DNA of 64,000 nt from Micromonospora pallida (GCF_900090325.1 NZ_FMHW01000002.1:1612001-1676000), one strand, 5' to 3'; positions 8,321 to 16,774 are shown, counted from the first letter of the stretch. The notes: generated by a model from the sequence alone, not told the origin. Numbers and translations: made by a program.

Positions 8321-9642
8321 TGCGACCGAAGGCGCTGCTCGCGCTGCTGCTCTCCACCGTGCTGCTCGCCACCGGGTGCGGTGCCGGCTCCGGCGCGTCC
8401 GACGGCGGCCCGGTGCGGCTGCTGGTCTTCGGTGCGCCGGAGGAACTGGCCGCGTACCGGACGCTGATCGACGCGTACGAGAAGAAGCATCCGGACGCCC
8501 GGGTGCAGCTCGTCGAGGCCAGCGACCGCAAGGACCTGCTGGCCCGCCTGGCTACCTCCGTCGCCGGGGGCGCCCCGCCGGACCTGTTTTTGATGAACTA
8601 CCGCTTCTACGGCCAGTTCGCCGCCAAGAACGTGATCGAGCCGCTCGACGACCGGATCGCCGCCTCGGAGCAGCTCGACCCGGCCGACTACTACCCGGTG
8701 GCGATGGACGCCTTCACATGGGACGGCCGGCAGCTCTGCCTGCCGCAGAACGTCTCCAGCCTGGCCGTCTACTACAACCGCACCCTGTTCCAGAAGTACG
8801 GCGTGGCGGAACCGAAGGCCGGCTGGACCTGGAACGACATGGTGCAGACCGCCACGATGATGACGCGCGCCGCCAACGGGGCGGTGATCAAGGGCACCGA
8901 GAGCGAGGGCGCGGCGCTGCTCCCGGCGGTGCACGGGCTCGGCGTCGAACCGTCGATCATCCGCCTCGCCCCGTTCGTCTGGTCCGCCGGCGGGGAGATC
9001 GTCGACGACCCGGCGAAGCCGACCCGGTTCACCCTGGACAGCCCGGCGGCCCGGGAGGCCCTCAAGAACCTGGTCGACCTGCGCCTGGCGTACGGGGTGA
9101 CGCCCACCGACCAGGAGGTGGAGGCCGAGGACGACGAGTCCCGCTTCGCCAACGGCCGGCTGGCCATGCTGATGACCTCCCGACGGGCCACCACGAACTT
9201 CCGCACCGCCACCGGCTTCGAGTGGGACGTCGCCCCGCTGCCGGTGTACGGCAAGCCGGTGGGGGTGCTGCACTCCGACGCGTACTGCATGCCGAAGGGC
9301 GCGAAGAACCCCGACGCCGCGTGGCGGTTTCTGGAGTTCGCCATCGCCGAGGAGGGGCAGCGGATCATCGCGGCCACCGGGCGTACCGTCCCCTCCCATG
9401 TCGGGGTGGCGAACTCCCCGGCGTTCCTCGACCCGGCGCAGCCGCCACGCAACGCGAAGGTCTTCCTGGACGCCATCCCCACGGTCCGTGCCCTGCCGAC
9501 GGTGTCCACCTGGCCGGAGATCGAGGACGTCAGCTACGGCATCCTGGAGAACGCCATGTTCCGGGGGGACCGGCTCGACGACGTGGTCCGCCAGCTCGAC
9601 ACCGAGACCCGGCCGATCTTCGCGAGGGGCGAGCACGGGTGA
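8317..9642 (+). CDS. ABC transporter sugar-type solute-binding lipoprotein
   Basis: A 441-residue lipoprotein. The signal peptide MMRPKALLALLLSTVLLATGCG ends in the lipobox LATGC, which would anchor the protein on the outer face of the membrane. The mature sequence has the family 1 (MalE/UgpB-like) layout: LIDAYEKKHPDARVQLVEAS, PPDLFLMNYRFYGQFAAKNVIEPLDD, SLAVYYNRTLFQKYG and YCMPKGAKNPDAAWRFLEF. The start overlaps the permease stop (ATGA) and the stop overlaps the ATPase start (GTGA). The ligand is unknown. Proximity to the secreted BNR protein suggests a sugar released outside the cell (inference). Confidence 0.9.
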   Translation: MMRPKALLALLLSTVLLATGCGAGSGASDGGPVRLLVFGAPEELAAYRTLIDAYEKKHPDARVQLVEASDRKDLLARLATSVAGGAPPDLFLMNYRFYGQFAAKNVIEPLDDRIAASEQLDPADYYPVAMDAFTWDGRQLCLPQNVSSLAVYYNRTLFQKYGVAEPKAGWTWNDMVQTATMMTRAANGAVIKGTESEGAALLPAVHGLGVEPSIIRLAPFVWSAGGEIVDDPAKPTRFTLDSPAAREALKNLVDLRLAYGVTPTDQEVEAEDDESRFANGRLAMLMTSRRATTNFRTATGFEWDVAPLPVYGKPVGVLHSDAYCMPKGAKNPDAAWRFLEFAIAEEGQRIIAATGRTVPSHVGVANSPAFLDPAQPPRNAKVFLDAIPTVRALPTVSTWPEIEDVSYGILENAMFRGDRLDDVVRQLDTETRPIFARGEHG

Positions 9643-10691
9643 GCACGGCGGGTCTCGCCCTGGCCGGTGTGTCGGCCGCCTACCGGGGCGCGGAGGTGCT
9701 GCACGCCGTCGACCTCGAGGTGGCGCGGGGGGAACTGCTGGTGGTGCTCGGTCCCTCCGGGGCGGGCAAGTCCACCGTGCTGCGGGTGGTGGCCGGGCTG
9801 GAACCGGTCACCGCCGGACGGGTGTCGATCGCCGGCCGCGACGTCACCGCCCTGCGTCCGGGACTGCGCAACGTCTCCATGGTGTTCCAGTCGTACGCGC
9901 TCTTCCCGCACCTGACGGTCGCGGAGAACATCGCCTTCGGCCTGGAGGTACGCGACGTGCCCCGGTCGGCGGCCCGGGAGCGGGCGCGGGCGGCGGCCGA
10001 GACGGTGGGCTGCGCCGGGCTGCTCGGCCGCCGGCCGGGTCAGCTCTCCGGCGGGGAACGGCAGCGGGTGGCGCTGGCCCGCGCCCTGGTCCGCGAACCG
10101 GACGTGTTCCTGCTCGACGAACCGCTGTCCAACCTCGACCAGGCGCTGCGGGTGGAGATGCGCGCCGAGCTGCGCGCCCTGCACGACCGGCTCGGCGCGA
10201 CCATGGTGCACGTCACCCACGACCAGACCGAGGCGCTGGTGCTCGCCGACCGGATCGCGGTGCTCCGCGACGGCGGGGTCGAGCAGATAGGCACCCCGGA
10301 CGAGATCTGGCGGACCCCGGCGAGCGTGTTCGTGGCCCGGTTCGTCGGGTCCCCGGCGATGAACCTGCTGCCGGCCGGCGGGCCGTTCACTCCGCCCGGT
10401 GACGCCCCGACGGCGGCGGCCGGCGGGGACCGGCTGCTCGGGTTCCGGCCGGAGGCGGTCACCCTGGCCGATCCGACCGACGACGTCGGCGTCGCCGCGA
10501 CGGTCGAGCGGGTCGAGGTGGTCGGCGAGGACGCCTACGCCTACCTGACGCTGCCGGGCGGACACCGGGTGGTCGCCCGGGTCGCCGCCGCCCGGCGACC
10601 CGGGGCCGGCTCGACCGTCCGGGTCACCGTGCGCTGGGCGGACACGCACGTCTTCGACGCCGCCTCCGGTCGACGGCTCGGCACGGCGTGA
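9639..10691 (+). CDS. ABC transporter ATP-binding protein, MalK/PotA type
   Basis: A 350-residue importer ATPase with Walker A GPSGAGKST, Q-loop VFQSYALFPHLTV, signature LSGGERQRVALARALV, Walker B DVFLLDEPLSNLD and H-loop VTHDQTEAL. A C-terminal TOBE-like domain (LLGFRPEAVTLAD onward) is typical of sugar and polyamine importers. The GTG start overlaps the binding-protein stop, and the end overlaps the second permease by four bases, so all four subunits are coupled. Confidence 0.93.
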   Translation: MSTAGLALAGVSAAYRGAEVLHAVDLEVARGELLVVLGPSGAGKSTVLRVVAGLEPVTAGRVSIAGRDVTALRPGLRNVSMVFQSYALFPHLTVAENIAFGLEVRDVPRSAARERARAAAETVGCAGLLGRRPGQLSGGERQRVALARALVREPDVFLLDEPLSNLDQALRVEMRAELRALHDRLGATMVHVTHDQTEALVLADRIAVLRDGGVEQIGTPDEIWRTPASVFVARFVGSPAMNLLPAGGPFTPPGDAPTAAAGGDRLLGFRPEAVTLADPTDDVGVAATVERVEVVGEDAYAYLTLPGGHRVVARVAAARRPGAGSTVRVTVRWADTHVFDAASGRRLGTA

Positions 10692-11596
10692 GCCCCGACA
10701 CCCGCTCCCGGCGGCAGTTGCGGCTGATGCTGGCGCCGTACCTGGTCGGGCTGGTCGGCCTGGTGCTGCTGCCCGCCGCGATCACGCTGGTGCTCGCGTT
10801 CACCGAGTACGACCTGCTGCGTGCGCCGGCCTTCGTCGGGTGGGACAACTTCACCGCGCTGGTCGACGACCCGGTGTTCCGGGTGTCGCTGACCAACTCG
10901 CTGGTGTTCGCCCTGGTCGCGGTGCCGCTACGGCTGCTGTTGGCGCTCGGTCTGGCGCTGCTGCTGCACCGGCGTGGCCCGGCCGTCGGCTCGGCCCGTA
11001 CGGCGGCTGTGCTGCCCACGGCGGTCCCGGAGATCGCGTACGGGCTGCTCTGGCTCTGGCTGCTCAATCCGCTCTACGGCCCGATCAATCAGGTGCTCCG
11101 GCTGGGCGGGGAGAACGGGCTGACCGTGTTCGGGCGGACCCCGCCGCAGTGGCTCACCGATCCGACCGACGCCCGCGCCGCGATCGTCCTGATGAGCCTG
11201 TTCACCATCGGGGAGACCTTCGTGGTGCTGCTCGCCGCCCGCCGGGCGCTCCCCGCCGACGTGTACGAGATGGCCGCGATCGAGGACGCCACCGGCTGGG
11301 ACGTGTTCCGCCGGATTACCCTGCCGCTGATGGCGCCGGTGCTGGGGTTGCTGCTGATCCGGGACGCGATCGGCAGTCTCCAGTTCTCCTTCGTTCCCGC
11401 GTTCGTGGTGACCGACGGGGGACCGCCCCCGTACGCCACCACGTACCTGTCGCTCTTCGTCTACCGCAACGCCTTCGAGTACCTGCGGTACGGCTACGCG
11501 GCGGCGGCGACGCTGGTGATGATCCTGCTGACCGTGGCGGCCGTGGTGGTGCAGTGGCGGCTGATCCGCCGCTACCGGGGCTTCTACCAGCTCTGA
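10688..11596 (+). CDS. ABC transporter permease, MalF type
   Basis: A 302-residue permease with about six membrane segments (first MLAPYLVGLVGLVLLPAAITL) and the EAA loop DVYEMAAIEDATGWDVFRRITLPLMAP near residue 195. It is the partner of the MalG-type permease three genes upstream. The order permease-binding protein-ATPase-permease is less common than having the two permeases adjacent. A strong hairpin follows 60 bases after the stop. Confidence 0.9.
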   Translation: MSPDTRSRRQLRLMLAPYLVGLVGLVLLPAAITLVLAFTEYDLLRAPAFVGWDNFTALVDDPVFRVSLTNSLVFALVAVPLRLLLALGLALLLHRRGPAVGSARTAAVLPTAVPEIAYGLLWLWLLNPLYGPINQVLRLGGENGLTVFGRTPPQWLTDPTDARAAIVLMSLFTIGETFVVLLAARRALPADVYEMAAIEDATGWDVFRRITLPLMAPVLGLLLIRDAIGSLQFSFVPAFVVTDGGPPPYATTYLSLFVYRNAFEYLRYGYAAAATLVMILLTVAAVVVQWRLIRRYRGFYQL

Positions 11597-11655
11597 CCCG
11601 CCGGGCCGCCCGCACGGCGGTGCCGGTCGACGTGGCGGGCGTTGCCCGGGACGGA

Positions 11656-11689
11656 CGAATCCGGGCGGGAGTGGTCCCACCCGGATTCG
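11656..11689 (+). terminator. hairpin terminator of the sugar ABC operon
   Basis: Outer arms CGAATCCGGG (11656-11665) and CCCGGATTCG (11680-11689) plus an inner GGGA/TCCC pair form an extended stem after the last gene of the operon. Confidence 0.65.
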
Positions 11690-11701
11690 CATGACTGTCC
11701 G

Positions 11702-11738
11702 CCGTTACGGCGGCGTAACGGTGCCGTGGACCGTTACG
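11702..11738. terminator. triple CCGTTACG inverted/direct repeat between convergent genes
   Basis: CCGTTACG (11702-11709), CGTAACGG (11714-11721) and CCGTTACG again (11731-11738) can form either of two mutually exclusive 8-base hairpins. The third copy includes the stop codon of the reverse-strand secreted protein. This probably ends that transcript. Confidence 0.5.
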
Positions 11739-12084
11739 GCGTGGCCCGCTGGCACGTGACCCGCTGGCCCGCCTCGGTCCGGCCGGTGGGGTCGGCGACG
11801 ACGACCCGTACGGCGTAGGTCTGACCCACCGTGCACCGCTGGGCCACGGAGGTCAGGTCGTCCCAGGCCGGCCGCTGCATGTTGTCGACCGACCACCGGA
11901 TGGTCACCGGCCGCTCGGCGTCCGCGTAACGCACGTCGCAGGAGAGAACGGCGGTTTCGGACTCGCAGTGGAGCCCGACGGTCGGGGCGGCGGCGGCCGG
12001 GACGGTCGAGGCGAGCGAGGCGCCGATTCCGAGGACGACCGCTGCGGCGAGTGCCCCGGACCGGAAAGAGAACGACAACGGCAT
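11734..12084 (-). CDS. small secreted protein, unknown function
   Basis: A 116-residue precursor starting MPLSFSFRSGALAAAVVLG, with a signal peptide ending near VPAAAAP (about residue 33). The ATG is preceded by AAAGGGG. A longer in-frame start adds an Arg-rich leader that would spoil the signal peptide. The mature part of about 80 residues has four cysteines (LHCESETAVLSCDV, RCTV, VTCQ), suggesting two disulfides, and an Ig-like beta pattern (PVTIRWSVDN, YAVRVVVADPTGR). I do not recognise a named family. Confidence 0.7.
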   Translation of the reverse strand: MPLSFSFRSGALAAAVVLGIGASLASTVPAAAAPTVGLHCESETAVLSCDVRYADAERPVTIRWSVDNMQRPAWDDLTSVAQRCTVGQTYAVRVVVADPTGRTEAGQRVTCQRATP

Positions 12085-12194
12085 GACGAGACCCCTTTGA
12101 ATGATGGTGATTCGTCTTCCGTCGCCCGACGGCGACAACACGAAGCGTAGGCGATACATCGATGTCTGTATATAGGTTGCGCGCTCGGGTGAGG

Positions 12195-12698
12195 TCAGGT
12201 GGGGTCGGCGTCCGGGCAGGGCGTTCCGGGGCAGGGGACGTCGGTGGCGAAGCGCTCGAGGGCGGCGGTGAACGCCGCTAGGTCGCCCGCGCGCAGGTGG
12301 TCGAAGACGTGTCGCCGTACGCTCGCCAGGTGTGTCGGCCAGGCGTGCCGCAGTCGGTCGAAGCCGGCGTCGGTGAGCACGGCGTGGTAGCCGCGCCGGT
12401 CGTTCGGGCAGCGTTGCCGGCGGACCAGGTCCTGCGCCTCGAGGCGGTCGACGATCCGGCTCATCCCACTCATCGACAGCGCGCCGCCGGTGGCCAGGTC
12501 GTTCATCCGTAGCCGCCGGTCGGGGGCTTCGGAGAGGAGCCGGAGCACGGTGTACTCGCTCATCGACATGCCCTGCTCCCGTAGCAGGTCCGCGTCGAAG
12601 GCCCGGGGGACGGTGATGATCGTCCGCGCGAAGGCGCGGAGGAATGCCTCCTCGTTGGCGGTCAGGGGACCCTGCTGCGGCGTCTGCTCGGTCGTCAC
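12195..12698 (-). CDS. MarR family transcriptional regulator
   Basis: A 167-residue winged-helix repressor-type protein. The MarR core is clear: LLREQGMSMSEYTVLRLLSEAP, the recognition helix region LRMNDLATGGALSMSGMSRIVDRLEAQDLVRR, and the wing CPNDRRGYHAVLTDAG. I use the GTG at 12698 (GGTGGGGAG just upstream) rather than an upstream ATG, because the longer form would translate through the operator palindrome. It is divergent from a flavin reductase gene and probably represses both genes. The C-terminal tail has two cysteines (CPGTPC), which may be redox-relevant (inference). Confidence 0.9.
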   Translation of the reverse strand: MTTEQTPQQGPLTANEEAFLRAFARTIITVPRAFDADLLREQGMSMSEYTVLRLLSEAPDRRLRMNDLATGGALSMSGMSRIVDRLEAQDLVRRQRCPNDRRGYHAVLTDAGFDRLRHAWPTHLASVRRHVFDHLRAGDLAAFTAALERFATDVPCPGTPCPDADPT

Positions 12699-12710
12699 GC
12701 TCCCCACCCT

Positions 12711-12730
12711 ACTTGTTTGACAAAACAAGT
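12711..12730. promoter_or_regulatory. MarR operator palindrome
   Basis: ACTTGTTT and AAACAAGT flank a four-base spacer midway between the divergent MarR and flavin reductase genes. The sequence is AT-rich against the background and has the usual size of a MarR dimer site. Confidence 0.75.
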
Positions 12731-12806
12731 ATTGGCCGGTTTGCTTGACGCGGCAAATACGAGGTCGGTTCCATCCGGCCGCTCCAAGTGCTCAGGAGTC
12801 TCCTTC

Positions 12807-13370
12807 ATGACACGCATCGGGATCATCATCGGCAGCACCCGGCCCGGCCGCAACGGCGAGCAGGTGGCGAAGTGGGTCTTCGACATCGCCTCGCGCCGGG
12901 ACGACGCCGAGTTCGAGCTGGTGGACCTGGCCGACTATCCGCTGCCGCACCTCGACGAGGCGATCCCGGCGTCGCTCGGCCAGTACCAGCAGGAGCACAC
13001 CAAGCGGTGGGCTGCCAAGATCGCCTCGTTCGACGGCTTCGTCATCGTCACGCCGGAGTACAACCACAGCACCTCCGGCGTGCTGAAGAACGCCATCGAC
13101 TACCTCTTCGCCGAGTGGAACAACAAGGCCGTCGGTTTCGTCTCCTACGGCTCGGCCGGCGGCGCGCGGGCCGTCGAGCACCTGCGGCTGATCGCCGGTG
13201 AGCTCAAGATGGCCGACGTGCGCCAGCAGGTCGTGCTGTCGCTGATGACCGAGTTCGAGAACTACAGCGTCTTCAAGCCCGGCGACTACAACCTGCCCGC
13301 GGTGGACACGCTCCTCGACGAGGTCGTCGCCTGGAGCAAGGCGCTCGCCCCGCTGCGCGCCACCGCCTGA
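12807..13370 (+). CDS. NADPH-dependent FMN reductase family protein
   Basis: A 187-residue flavodoxin-fold reductase. The FMN phosphate loop GSTRPGRNGEQVAKW follows the first strand TRIGIII, and the family motifs VTPEYNHSTSGVLKNAIDYL and GFVSYGSAGGARAVEHL are present. Such enzymes reduce quinones, azo dyes or chromate, or supply reduced flavin. The ATG has AGGAG 8 bases upstream; longer in-frame starts cross the operator. Divergence from a MarR gene suggests induction by a small aromatic or electrophilic compound. Confidence 0.92.
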   Translation: MTRIGIIIGSTRPGRNGEQVAKWVFDIASRRDDAEFELVDLADYPLPHLDEAIPASLGQYQQEHTKRWAAKIASFDGFVIVTPEYNHSTSGVLKNAIDYLFAEWNNKAVGFVSYGSAGGARAVEHLRLIAGELKMADVRQQVVLSLMTEFENYSVFKPGDYNLPAVDTLLDEVVAWSKALAPLRATA

Positions 13371-13381
13371 CCCGCTTGCCA

Positions 13382-13419
13382 GCCCGGGAGCGGGGCCGCC
13401 GCCGGCCTCGCTTTCGGGC
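13382..13419 (+). terminator. hairpin terminator after the flavin reductase
   Basis: A 16-pair RNA stem with three G-U pairs (13382-13397 with 13404-13419) and a six-base loop, 11 bases after the stop codon. Confidence 0.6.
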
Positions 13420-13581
13420 GGTACGGCGTACGTCGACTACTGCGGCGTTGACGACATCCGCGCTGGCTACGTGCGTCAACGACATTCCGAGGTGACGGGT
13501 TGCCGACAGTAGCGCCTCCGATGGCGCTGGGTTGTCGTACCCCATGGGGAAACTGAGGGCTCCTCGACCCCGGGAGCCGCC

Positions 13582-14265
13582 ATGCCTCGTGTCCGGTCCC
13601 ACACCCGCCGCAACGGTGTCCGGGTTCGTGCCCACGACCGGCGCCGCTCCTCGCGGCGCCCGGCGTCCGGCGGACCTCCGGCCGCTCTGGTCCTCGCGGG
13701 GCTGGGTGGGCTGGCCGCGCTCGCGGTGCTGGTGGACCTCGTCCGGCGACACCCGTACTGGGCCGCGTTCGTGGCGTTCCTGCTGGTGGCCGGGGCAGTG
13801 GCGGCGGCCGTCCTGGTGGCGCGGGTACGGTCGCGGCAGCGCGCCGAGCAGGCCGAACGGGACCGGCTCATCGCCGCGACCGACATGATGACCGGAGCGC
13901 AGTTCGAGCAGTGGTTCGCCCGGCTGCTGCGCGGGTCCGGCTTCTCCGACGTCCGGGTCTGCGGCGGTGCCGGCGACCGGGGTGCCGACATCGTGGCAAC
14001 TGCTCCCGACGGCCGCCGAGTGGTGGTGCAGTGCAAACGGCACAGCACCACCAACCGGGTTGGCAGCGCGGCGATCCAGCGGTTCGCCGGCACCTGCCGG
14101 GCGGTGCATGGCGGCGAGCTGTGCATGATCGTGACAAACAGCTTCTTCACCAGCGGCGACGGCCGACAGCTCGCCCGACAACTCGGTATCGCCCTGGTCG
14201 ACCGGGACGCGTTGGAGGTGTGGGCCCGCGTCGGCGCGCCCCCGGCCGACCTGCTGCGTCGATAG
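13582..14265 (+). CDS. membrane-anchored Mrr-like restriction endonuclease domain protein
   Basis: A 227-residue protein with a basic N-terminus, two membrane helices (about residues 33-54 and 59-80), a short charged helix, and a PD-(D/E)xK Mrr-cat domain from about 100. The nuclease motif is intact: Glu109 in AQFEQWFARLL, Asp136 in AGDRGADIVA, and Gln150/Lys152 in VVVQCKRH. Mrr-type nucleases cut modified or foreign DNA; the membrane-tethered form is common in actinobacteria and its target is not known. GGGAG precedes the ATG. It stands alone, with no methylase nearby. Confidence 0.85.
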   Translation: MPRVRSHTRRNGVRVRAHDRRRSSRRPASGGPPAALVLAGLGGLAALAVLVDLVRRHPYWAAFVAFLLVAGAVAAAVLVARVRSRQRAEQAERDRLIAATDMMTGAQFEQWFARLLRGSGFSDVRVCGGAGDRGADIVATAPDGRRVVVQCKRHSTTNRVGSAAIQRFAGTCRAVHGGELCMIVTNSFFTSGDGRQLARQLGIALVDRDALEVWARVGAPPADLLRR

Positions 14266-14328
14266 TGGTAACGGGCCGGCCGCGTCGGGCCCGGGGAATC
14301 CACGTGGGACGGTTCGTAGAATGGCCGG

Positions 14329-15918
14329 ATGCGGAGTCGTGCGGCGGGATCGCTCTGGCTGCTGTTCGCGGTGATCGCGGTCGGATCGTCCGTGCTGGTG
14401 CTGCGCCGACCCGCCAACGATCGTCTGTCGGACCTGCGCATCTACCACGGGGCCGTGCGTCACCTCGCCGACGGTGGGGCGCTCTACGGGTACGTCGCCG
14501 AGAACGGCGGCCCGTTCACGTATCCGCCCTTCGCCGCGCTCGTGCTGTGGCCGATCGGGCTGGTGCCGGAGACGGCCGTCAGGCTGGTCTGGCTGGCGAT
14601 GACCTGCGCGGCGGTCGCCGTCATCGCCGGCGCGCTCGGGCGGGCCGGGGTGTTCCCCGCCGGGTGGCGACACCTCGCCGTGCCGGCCACCGCCTGCGCG
14701 CTGCTGCTCACCGCCCCGGCCCAGAGCAACCTGCGGTTCGGCCAGGTGAGTATCTTCATCGTCCTGCTGGCGCTGGTCGACGGGTTGGGGCTGACCCCCG
14801 CCCGGTTCCGGGGCACGCTGGTCGGGCTGGCCGCCGCGGTCAAGCTGACGCCGCTGCTCTTCGTGGTCTTCCTGCTCTTCTCCGGCCGGTACCGGGACGC
14901 CGGCCGGGCCGTCGCCACCTTCGCCGGGTGCGCGCTCGTCGCCGCCGTGGTCCTGCCGGCAGAGAGCTGGACCTTCTGGACCGGCACGATGCTCGACACG
15001 TCCCGGATCGGCAACCTCGCCTCGCTGGGCAACCAGTCGGTGCACGGGATGCTGCTGCGCGTCGGGGTGCCCGCGTCGGCGTTGCCGCTGTGCTGGGCCG
15101 TACTGGTGGCGGTGATCTGTGCGGTGGCCCTGCTCCGGGCCCGGCGTCTGCACCACGAGGGCCGGTCGGCGCACGCGGTGGTCCTGGTCGGCTGCGCGAC
15201 GGTGGCGGCCTCCCCGGTGTCCTGGACGCACCACCAGATCTGGCCGGTGCTGGCCGCGATGCTCCTGGTCGGGGCGCGAGGGCTGGTGCAGCGGGTGGCC
15301 GGCGGTGTGCTGCTCGCGGTCATGACGCTCTCGCTGGGCGTCCTGCTCAGCCGGGTCTCGCCGACGCCGGGGGTGCAGTTCCTGTTCGAGAACGCGCGGG
15401 CGCTCGCCGTCGTGGCCCTCTGCCTGGCCGGCTTCGGCGGGGTCGCGGTGGTGGCGGCCGGTGCCGACCGGTCGGCGGTCCGGAGCCCGGGTTGGCGGCG
15501 GGTGGCCGTCGCCGGGCTGGCGATGGTGGCGTTCTTCGCGGTGCAGCCGTTGCCCGCCGGTGCCGATCCGACGTTCAAGGCGTACACCCGCACGGACGTC
15601 GACAACCCCCGGTACTTCTTCGTCTGCCGCAGCGAGCGGCAGTGCGGCGAGTTCGGGGCGACCGGCCGGCCGATCACCTTCGGGCTGGCCACCGAACGGA
15701 CGAAGGTACGGGTCAACGGGGTGGTCGACGACACCGTGTCCCGGCTGGAGTACCGGTCGGCCCCCGGCGGCCCGCCCCGGGTCATACCGCTGGTCGAGGC
15801 GTATCCGGGGCAGCGGCTGTTCTCGTTCCGCAGCGCCAGCCTCGCGCACGGCCGCCTGGTCGCGTACGGCGTCGACGGTGCGCCGATCGCCACCTACACC
15901 CAGTTCCAGTCCGGGTAG
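14329..15918 (+). CDS. GT87-type membrane glycosyltransferase with an extra C-terminal domain
   Basis: A 529-residue polytopic protein. The N-terminal part has the DUF2029/GT87 pattern LSDLRIYHGAVRHLADGGALYGY and FTYPPFAALVLWPIGLVP, followed by about ten hydrophobic segments. The family transfers mannose or arabinose from polyprenyl-phosphate donors outside the membrane. After the last helix (about residue 405) come roughly 120 hydrophilic residues with two Cys (FVCRSERQCGEFG) that look like an exported domain. The ATG sits 6 bases after TAGAAT (14317-14322), so the gene is probably leaderless. Confidence 0.8.
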   Translation: MRSRAAGSLWLLFAVIAVGSSVLVLRRPANDRLSDLRIYHGAVRHLADGGALYGYVAENGGPFTYPPFAALVLWPIGLVPETAVRLVWLAMTCAAVAVIAGALGRAGVFPAGWRHLAVPATACALLLTAPAQSNLRFGQVSIFIVLLALVDGLGLTPARFRGTLVGLAAAVKLTPLLFVVFLLFSGRYRDAGRAVATFAGCALVAAVVLPAESWTFWTGTMLDTSRIGNLASLGNQSVHGMLLRVGVPASALPLCWAVLVAVICAVALLRARRLHHEGRSAHAVVLVGCATVAASPVSWTHHQIWPVLAAMLLVGARGLVQRVAGGVLLAVMTLSLGVLLSRVSPTPGVQFLFENARALAVVALCLAGFGGVAVVAAGADRSAVRSPGWRRVAVAGLAMVAFFAVQPLPAGADPTFKAYTRTDVDNPRYFFVCRSERQCGEFGATGRPITFGLATERTKVRVNGVVDDTVSRLEYRSAPGGPPRVIPLVEAYPGQRLFSFRSASLAHGRLVAYGVDGAPIATYTQFQSG

Positions 15919-16009
15919 CCGAAGCCGCGGAAGGCCCCGTGCCGTCCGCGCGGTCGCCGGCTCGGGCAGCGGCCGACTCGACCAGTCCGCCGTAGGTCCG
16001 GTCGATGGT

Positions 16010-16054
16010 CGGCTGTCTCACAACCGTCTCAGAACTGTCGCAGAAACCGTCTCA
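16010..16054 (-). repeat. four phased TGAGAC direct repeats after the TetR gene
   Basis: Read on the reverse strand from the stop codon, four units of 11-12 bases follow: TGAGACGGTTTC, TGCGACAGTTC, TGAGACGGTTG and TGAGACAGCCG. The unit starts are 12, 11 and 11 bases apart, about one helical turn, so all copies face the same side of the DNA. Confidence 0.7.
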
Positions 16055-16774
16055 TTAATCGGGGTCCAGGTGTCGGTAGACGGTGGCCCGGGAGACGCCC
16101 AGCGCCGTGGCGATCTCCTCCACCGAGTGCCCGCCGGTCGCGTGCATCCGGCGGGCGGTGGCGATCTGACCGCCGCTCATCGCCCGGGGCCGGCCGGGTC
16201 GGCGGGGGCTGGCCGGTACGGCGGGGGCGTCCGGGCCGTCCAGCAGCCGGTGTACCCCGTCGAGCATGTCCGCGCGTAGCACGTCCGGCGGGACGTCGGC
16301 GAAGAAGACCACCGGGTCCGAGCAGGCCGCGATCGCCTGGGTGGCCCGGACCCGGCCGCGTCGGTCGGCGTCCGGCCCGGCGACGATGTCGTTGGCGCGC
16401 AGCGCGATCCGCACCAGCCGCTGGTACGTCGGCCCGCGCGCGACGAGCGTCATGTCGTGGAAGAGCATGCCGAGCGGCCGGCGGTGCGCGAGCATGGTGT
16501 CCACGAACCCCTCCAGCAGCATCCACCGGCCGCGCCCCGGCGGTAGCTGGCCGGCGGCCTCCAGCAGCGCCTCCAGGTCGGCCAGGAGCGGCTCGACCAG
16601 GGCTGCGAGCAGGTGTTCCTTGGTGGGGAAGTGGTACAGGATGGCCGCCTTGGTCAGTTGCAGCCGCTCGGCGATCTCGCGCAGCGCGGTGCGCTGGTAG
16701 CCGCGTACCGCGAACAGGTCCAGCGCGGTGCGCAGGATCCTGCTCCGGGTGTCGCCCGACTCCTCCGTATCCAC
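16055..16774 (-). CDS. TetR family regulator with an additional C-terminal resolvase-type HTH
   Basis: A 239-residue protein. The N-terminal TetR HTH occupies about residues 10-56 (TRSRILRTALDLFAVRGYQRTALREIAERLQLTKAAILYHFPTKEHLL), followed by a helical ligand domain to about 185. Uniquely, it then has a proline-rich linker and a second HTH at 193-236 (GRPRAMSGGQIATARRM, then HSVEEIATALGVSRATVYRHL), the layout of the C-terminal domain of Hin/gamma-delta recombinases. It is divergent from an efflux ABC pair that it presumably represses. Phased TGAGAC repeats lie directly downstream of its stop. No recombinase catalytic domain is present. Confidence 0.88.
   Translation of the reverse strand: MDTEESGDTRSRILRTALDLFAVRGYQRTALREIAERLQLTKAAILYHFPTKEHLLAALVEPLLADLEALLEAAGQLPPGRGRWMLLEGFVDTMLAHRRPLGMLFHDMTLVARGPTYQRLVRIALRANDIVAGPDADRRGRVRATQAIAACSDPVVFFADVPPDVLRADMLDGVHRLLDGPDAPAVPASPRRPGRPRAMSGGQIATARRMHATGGHSVEEIATALGVSRATVYRHLDPD

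Noticed and set aside
13273..15849. An 858-codon reverse open frame opposite the nuclease and glycosyltransferase genes
   Set aside because: It is Gln/Arg/Pro/Gly-rich and crosses two well-supported forward genes and their spacer. It is an artefact of high GC content.
16010..16054. A CRISPR-like array
   Set aside because: The units are only 11-12 bases and directly adjacent, with no spacers and no cas genes nearby. They fit protein-binding repeats better.
16055..16774. A site-specific recombinase, because of the Hin-like HTH
   Set aside because: There is no serine-recombinase catalytic domain. The N-terminus is a complete TetR HTH and ligand domain.
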